Part shown: one piece after another, positions 59,486 through 64,000 of the stretch
Layout of the letters: each line of letters starts with the position of its first letter
How positions within the stretch are numbered: position 1 is the stretch's first letter
The notes under the pieces: model-generated
The model's input: only the letters and a program-made list of their open reading frames with translations
What the model was told of the DNA's origin: nothing
Databases searched by the model: none
Position numbers and translations under genes: made by a program
Assembly (NCBI GenBank): GCA_020629455.1
Contig: JAHDDH010000001.1
Location: 131,703 to 195,702, forward strand
Length of the DNA: 64,000 nt
Direction of reading: 5' to 3'
From: Cytophagales bacterium
GTDB taxonomy: Bacteria; Bacteroidota; Bacteroidia; Cytophagales; Amoebophilaceae

Positions 59486-59938
59486 TTAAAGCCATATTTT
59501 TTGATCTATTTTTTTCTTTTTTAACAAAGAGGCGAAAAATTTGACTTCAAGATCAGAAGAAAAAATTTTATACGGAAGATAGATAATATGTGCTTTGGAA
59601 AGGATCAACAAAAAATAATTTTTACCCTGATAACCTTTTTTTATTTGAGACCATACAATCGGCATGCCTTGTTTATGATTGATTTTCATCAATATTTTTT
59701 GGCTGTTGATTTCATAAAAAAGACTTTCTAAAATGATTTTGTTTTGTTCTATTTGCGTAACGGCAAAAAATTGTAAAATCCAAAATCCTATATAGCCTAC
59801 CAAAGCAATCAGTGTACAAATCCAAAACCAGTGTGTTCTAAAAATAAGACTCCCACTAGATAACACCACTACCACAATACTGATCCACCATTGTTCTTGT
59901 AAAATATTTTTCATTGCCAGTAAGATGTACTTTCGCAT
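59486..59938 (-). CDS. hypothetical two-TM protein, YcxB-like
   Basis: Two hydrophobic helices followed by a beta-rich tail (IPVW/IYLPYKIF pattern). Confidence 0.5.
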   Translation of the reverse strand: MRKYILLAMKNILQEQWWISIVVVVLSSGSLIFRTHWFWICTLIALVGYIGFWILQFFAVTQIEQNKIILESLFYEINSQKILMKINHKQGMPIVWSQIKKGYQGKNYFLLILSKAHIIYLPYKIFSSDLEVKFFASLLKKKKIDQKIWL

Positions 59939-60017
59939 AGAAAGTTTTACTTTTTTTGTTTTGATAAGCATACAATGTCTATTTTTTGAATTTATAAAAG
60001 TACAATTGATTTTAATT

Positions 60018-61352
60018 TTAACGATCAAATAATAATCGTTGACCTAAAACACTGTCGTCAAATTTTCCTTGATGATAGGCTAAGTGACCCGATACGATGG
60101 TATGAGTAACTTTTGATTGAAATTTTTCCCCTTCCAATGGCGACCATTGGCAGTGAGATTTTATGTTTTTTTTAGATATACGCCAAGGTTCGTTTAATGC
60201 ACAAATTACTATGTCTGCAAAATATCCTTCTTGGAGATAGCCTCTTTTTTGTATTTGAAAAATTTTGGCTGGATTGTGACACATTTTTTCTACGATTTTT
60301 TCTAACGTAATTTTTTTTTGATGATATGCTTCTAACATAACAATTAAACTATGCTCTACCATTGGTCCTCCTGAAGGTGCTAGTCCATAAGGCTGTGATT
60401 TTTCTGCTAAAGTATGGGGGGCATGATCTGTAGCAATGACATCAATCCAATCTTGGTTAAGGGCTGCCCATAAAGCTGTTTGGTCTTTTTTTGTTTTAAT
60501 GGCTGGATTCCATTGTATATACGTTCCTTTTTTTTCATAATCTTCTGATTGAAACCACAAATGGTGTATGCATACCTCAGCTGTAATTTTTTTTTTATGT
60601 AACGGTATTTTTTTCAGCAATTGTAGTTCTTGCTCAGTAGAGATATGTAGCAGATGGAATTTTGTGTGGTATTTTTTTGCTAAATCTATGGCTCGTTGGG
60701 CAGAGGTATAGCATGCTTCGGCATTGCGAATGAGAGGGTGATGTGCGGCTGATATATTTTTTCCGAACATTGCTTTATATGCGTCTCTATTTTTTTGAAT
60801 GATGTTTTCATCTTCGCAATGTGCAGCAATGAGTGTAGGAGATTCTTGAAATAAACGATCAAGTGTGATAGGATTATCCACTAGCATATTACCTGTAGAA
60901 GATCCTAAGAATACTTTAATGCCACAAACTTTTTTGCTGTTGGTTTGGAGCACTTCTGTCAAATTATCATTAGATACCCCCATATAAAAAGAATAATTAC
61001 CTAAAGAAGATCGTGCTGCGCGAGCATATTTTTCTTCTAGTAATGTCTGTGTTAGTGTTTGAGGAAACGTATTGGGCATTTCCATAAAAGAAGTGATACC
61101 TCCTGCAACGGCTGCTCTAGATTCCGAAAAAATATTGCCTTTATGACAAAATCCTGGTTCACGAAAGTGTACTTGATCATCGATGATGCCTGGAAAAACA
61201 TATTTTCCTGTAGCATCTATCATGTTTTGGCAGTGGACTTGCGATATATTACGGTCTATTTTGGTGATGTATGCGTTTTCTATCAAAATATCGGCTACCT
61301 TGATGGTATGATCATTGACAATAGTGGCATTTTTGATGATTGTTTTGGGCAT
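60018..61352 (-). CDS. pyrC: dihydroorotase/amidohydrolase
   Basis: FPGIIDDQVHFREPGFCHKGNIFSESRAAVAGGITSFMEMPNT, HCEDE, HLLHIST, VIATDHAPHT. Confidence 0.9.
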   Translation of the reverse strand: MPKTIIKNATIVNDHTIKVADILIENAYITKIDRNISQVHCQNMIDATGKYVFPGIIDDQVHFREPGFCHKGNIFSESRAAVAGGITSFMEMPNTFPQTLTQTLLEEKYARAARSSLGNYSFYMGVSNDNLTEVLQTNSKKVCGIKVFLGSSTGNMLVDNPITLDRLFQESPTLIAAHCEDENIIQKNRDAYKAMFGKNISAAHHPLIRNAEACYTSAQRAIDLAKKYHTKFHLLHISTEQELQLLKKIPLHKKKITAEVCIHHLWFQSEDYEKKGTYIQWNPAIKTKKDQTALWAALNQDWIDVIATDHAPHTLAEKSQPYGLAPSGGPMVEHSLIVMLEAYHQKKITLEKIVEKMCHNPAKIFQIQKRGYLQEGYFADIVICALNEPWRISKKNIKSHCQWSPLEGEKFQSKVTHTIVSGHLAYHQGKFDDSVLGQRLLFDR

Positions 61353-61366
61353 ACCTGTGATGGATT

Positions 61367-61906
61367 TTAAAAAGATAAAAAGTGTTCGATTTGTGTATCA
61401 ATTAGCCCTGGATAAGTCTCGTGATGAGTGATTGTAGTAATATCATTTTTTTTTAGATTCGGTAGTCGTACTTTTTGAGGTAATACATGCATGCCGACAT
61501 AATGCAAAATATCTGTAAAATGACTCAAAGCCAGTGTAGCACCTTGTGAACCTTTTGAAATACCTACTAAAGCAGCTTTTTTGTTTTGAAAGCTTTGAGG
61601 AAAAGGAAGGCCATCTAAAAAAGTTTTTAAAACGCCTGGAAATGAGCCATTGTATTCTGGAATGATAAAAATGAATCGTATGCCTTTGGTAATACAATCA
61701 GTTTGTTGATTAAACAGTGTATTTTTGTTTTGTTGATCGTACAAGGCACTGAAAGCAAAATCATGCGGTAGATGGTTAAGATTGAGGTAATGTATGGGAT
61801 ATTTTTTTTTTGCCAATTGTTCTCCATAATAAATTCCTACTTTTTCACTTAAAGATGTAGAACGATTGGTGCCTATAATAATGGTTATGGGTTGGTTTTG
61901 AACCAT
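61367..61906 (-). CDS. NADPH-dependent FMN reductase family protein
   Basis: ITIIIGTNRSTSLSEKVGIYYGEQL, FIIPEYNGSFPGVLKTFLD, AALVGISKGSQG. Confidence 0.88.
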   Translation of the reverse strand: MVQNQPITIIIGTNRSTSLSEKVGIYYGEQLAKKKYPIHYLNLNHLPHDFAFSALYDQQNKNTLFNQQTDCITKGIRFIFIIPEYNGSFPGVLKTFLDGLPFPQSFQNKKAALVGISKGSQGATLALSHFTDILHYVGMHVLPQKVRLPNLKKNDITTITHHETYPGLIDTQIEHFLSF

Positions 61907-61988
61907 AGTGTGATCAAATAAAAAGGTGGGAAATTTAAAAATTTTTGTGTGCAAAAAAATTTTTTATCTTTAAATTTAACAGAAAAAT

Positions 61989-63500
61989 ATGAATCCCTTA
62001 CCGGAAAAAAAGACATTGGCAGCTGTTATGCATCAGCATTTACAAGCAGCTTATCATCGATATCCTATACTCACACATCCATTGTTATTGCATATGATGA
62101 ATCATATGTATACAGTAGAAGAATTGCAGTGGATTGCCCACAATTTTTATTATATATTCAAAAAATATCCTAAGATTTTTGCTGCCTTGGCTACCAAAAT
62201 AGATGATTTTAGTAATGTAGAAAAATGGACTTCTTCCTACAAAAAAAATAGCAAACTCATCAAGCTGTATAAAAATAATCTCCAAACATGGATTACCAAT
62301 TTTGGTATCGATGATACTTCCCATACGCCCAGCACAGGTACACAAGTTTATGTACATAATATACTCAATATTTGCTTGCATCATCCGCGTTATCAAGGAA
62401 TTGGTATTTTACTGGCACATTTTTTTATTTTTGATCAACTGATACCTATTGCCCATCAATTTTTTCCAAAAAAAAACAAAAAGAAAAAATTTTTTCTTCT
62501 AGATATTTTTTTTACTGATAATCCATTTTTTTCACAAGATGATTGGAAAGCTTCAGATCATACAAAAGATTTATCAGAAGGTATTCAGTGGGGTGTATAC
62601 TATTTTTATCAACTATTAAATGATTTAGCAAAACCTGGTATTTATTTATCATCCCATGCTTCTAAAGTCAATTTTTTTGCTGTAGCGAATACTAAACTAC
62701 AAGCAAAACCAAAGCTTTATCCACTAGCTGAGGGACAAGCAGCTGAAAAAAGATTGGCAATTTTAAATGATTTGTATAATGAAAGCTCATTGCATACTAT
62801 CAAACAATACATTGAACCAACCACTAAAAATATTTTAGAGATAGGCTGTGGTACAGGAGTTTTAGCAAAAGCGCTTGCATGTACATTGCCAGAAAAAATA
62901 CATGTATTGGCTACTGATTTTAGTAAAGCACAGATTGCTCTCTGTAAAAAAAATTATGCACACATCCCTCAATTAGATTTTGGTTTGTATGATTGTAATG
63001 CAAATCAAAAACTATCCCAATCATTTGATATAATATTTGCTCGTTTTTTGATTGTTTTTCAAAAAAACATTGATCAGGTGATACAAAATATGTGGTCTAT
63101 ACTTCAACCAGGAGGTTATTTGATTCTAGAAGATTTTAACCCTATGAACACAGGCTGCTATGCTTATGAACAGCAGCCCATTATTCAAAAATGGAATACC
63201 TTCTGCAAAATGGCTTTGATCAAAACAGGAAGAACCAAAGATTTAGAAAAAAATATTTTAGATATCCTGTATGAAAAGCAAGCAAAAAAAATAGAAAAAA
63301 AAATTAATCACGCTGTTTTAACAACTCCTAAAGAAAAATCTTTATTTTTTCTCTGTATGGAAGAAGCCAAGCCCTATATGCTCAATTTAGGCATATCTTC
63401 TGATGTAGTTGAAGAAATTATAGAATCTTTACGCGAAATCTGTGACAATCGTTATCCTGTAAACTTTGCTCGAAATTTCCAAATCATTGCCCAAAAATAA
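61989..63500 (+). CDS. PqqC/CADD/heme-oxygenase-like N-terminal domain fused to SAM-dependent methyltransferase
   Basis: N-terminal YTVEELQWIAHNFYYIFKKYPKIFAALATKIDD pattern; C-terminal KNILEIGCGTGVLAKALACTL...VLATDFSKAQIALCKK...ILQPGGYLILEDF. Confidence 0.65.
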   Translation: MNPLPEKKTLAAVMHQHLQAAYHRYPILTHPLLLHMMNHMYTVEELQWIAHNFYYIFKKYPKIFAALATKIDDFSNVEKWTSSYKKNSKLIKLYKNNLQTWITNFGIDDTSHTPSTGTQVYVHNILNICLHHPRYQGIGILLAHFFIFDQLIPIAHQFFPKKNKKKKFFLLDIFFTDNPFFSQDDWKASDHTKDLSEGIQWGVYYFYQLLNDLAKPGIYLSSHASKVNFFAVANTKLQAKPKLYPLAEGQAAEKRLAILNDLYNESSLHTIKQYIEPTTKNILEIGCGTGVLAKALACTLPEKIHVLATDFSKAQIALCKKNYAHIPQLDFGLYDCNANQKLSQSFDIIFARFLIVFQKNIDQVIQNMWSILQPGGYLILEDFNPMNTGCYAYEQQPIIQKWNTFCKMALIKTGRTKDLEKNILDILYEKQAKKIEKKINHAVLTTPKEKSLFFLCMEEAKPYMLNLGISSDVVEEIIESLREICDNRYPVNFARNFQIIAQK

Positions 63501-63801
63501 AAGGCAATATCCTGTTCATCAAGTCAGTATTTTGTCCAATGTATTGAATCATATGATGATGCAATCTCCTCACAAAGCACAATATATCAATGCCAAAGCA
63601 TCTATTGTTTTTAAGGCAATGGTACAACCTACATCGCATAGTCAGATCAAAAAAATTTTTGTGCGTGCATCCAAACTCTACGTTGTTTTAGCCTCTAGTG
63701 TTTTAAAGCATGCTTGGCATTTACAAAAAGATAATTTTTTACAAAAAATTAAACAAGAACATGCCTATTTTGCTTTTTTAAAAGCAGTGGTCTTTATTTA
63801 A
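63480..63801 (+). CDS. DUF721/DciA-like small protein
   Basis: C-terminal TSHSQIKKIFVRASKLYVVLASSVLKHAWHLQKDNFLQKIKQE resembles DUF721; exact start uncertain. Confidence 0.55.
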
Positions 63802-63818
63802 CCTCTTTCACGATATTT

Positions 63819-64000
63819 TTGGTGTTTACTCCTTTTTTTTCCTACGATCGTTTATTGAAAGAACATCCTATTTTATCATTAATTGCTGATGTAGCTGCAG
63901 ATATAGAAATAGATACTTATGTAGTGGGTGGATTTGTAAGAGACTTGTTATTAGAAAAAAAATCTAAAGATATTGATATTGTTTGTATTGGCAGTGGGGT
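63819..64000 (+). CDS. CCA-adding enzyme/poly(A) polymerase family nucleotidyltransferase, 3' truncated by window edge
   Basis: Untracked partial ORF: YDRLLKEHPILSLIADVAADIEIDTYVVGGFVRDLLLEKKSKDIDIVCIGSG. Confidence 0.8.
   Translation, partial: MVFTPFFSYDRLLKEHPILSLIADVAADIEIDTYVVGGFVRDLLLEKKSKDIDIVCIGSG

Noticed and set aside
60018-61352. Dihydroorotase with Q in place of the first metal His (DDQVHFREPG)
   Set aside because: I recall the same motif from Bacteroidota dihydroorotases, so it is not evidence of inactivation.

Overview
AT-rich, densely coded 64 kb window of a Bacteroidota-type chromosome. Gene content suggests a host-associated, reduced-genome lineage, possibly near Amoebophilaceae/Cardinium, but this is inferred from content only. 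Most genes are housekeeping: rmuC, SCO1, tsaE, def, birA, ftsH, atpBEFHAG, miaA, yicC, proS, nuoD, valS, dnaX, nuoA, efp-accB-accC, gmk, uvrA, nadA, gpsA, a plsB-like acyltransferase, two dihydroorotase-family genes and three tRNAs. The standout is a pair of ~1150-aa proteins at 17.2-20.6 kb and 25.9-29.4 kb (minus strand). Each joins an SLC5/SSF sodium:solute symporter, extra TM helices, a degenerate histidine-kinase-like core and a C-terminal RelA/SpoT-type HD hydrolase domain with intact HD/ED/DR.HN motifs and no synthetase domain. A third, stand-alone HD hydrolase (35.8-36.4 kb) lies convergent with an MFS transporter gene. I read these as a candidate transporter-coupled, pseudokinase-relayed alarmone-hydrolase family. 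Other points of interest are: a lipoprotein with a phage tail-collar domain and coiled coil; a lipoprotein gene split by a frameshift at a T8 tract; a decayed chimeric duplication carrying part of the gmk 3' end; ankyrin-repeat and other lipoproteins; a PqqC/heme-oxygenase-like domain fused to a methyltransferase; an AddA-like helicase lacking a nuclease domain; and long in-frame A11-A14 tracts in essential genes. All calls come from reading the sequence; no database search was run.
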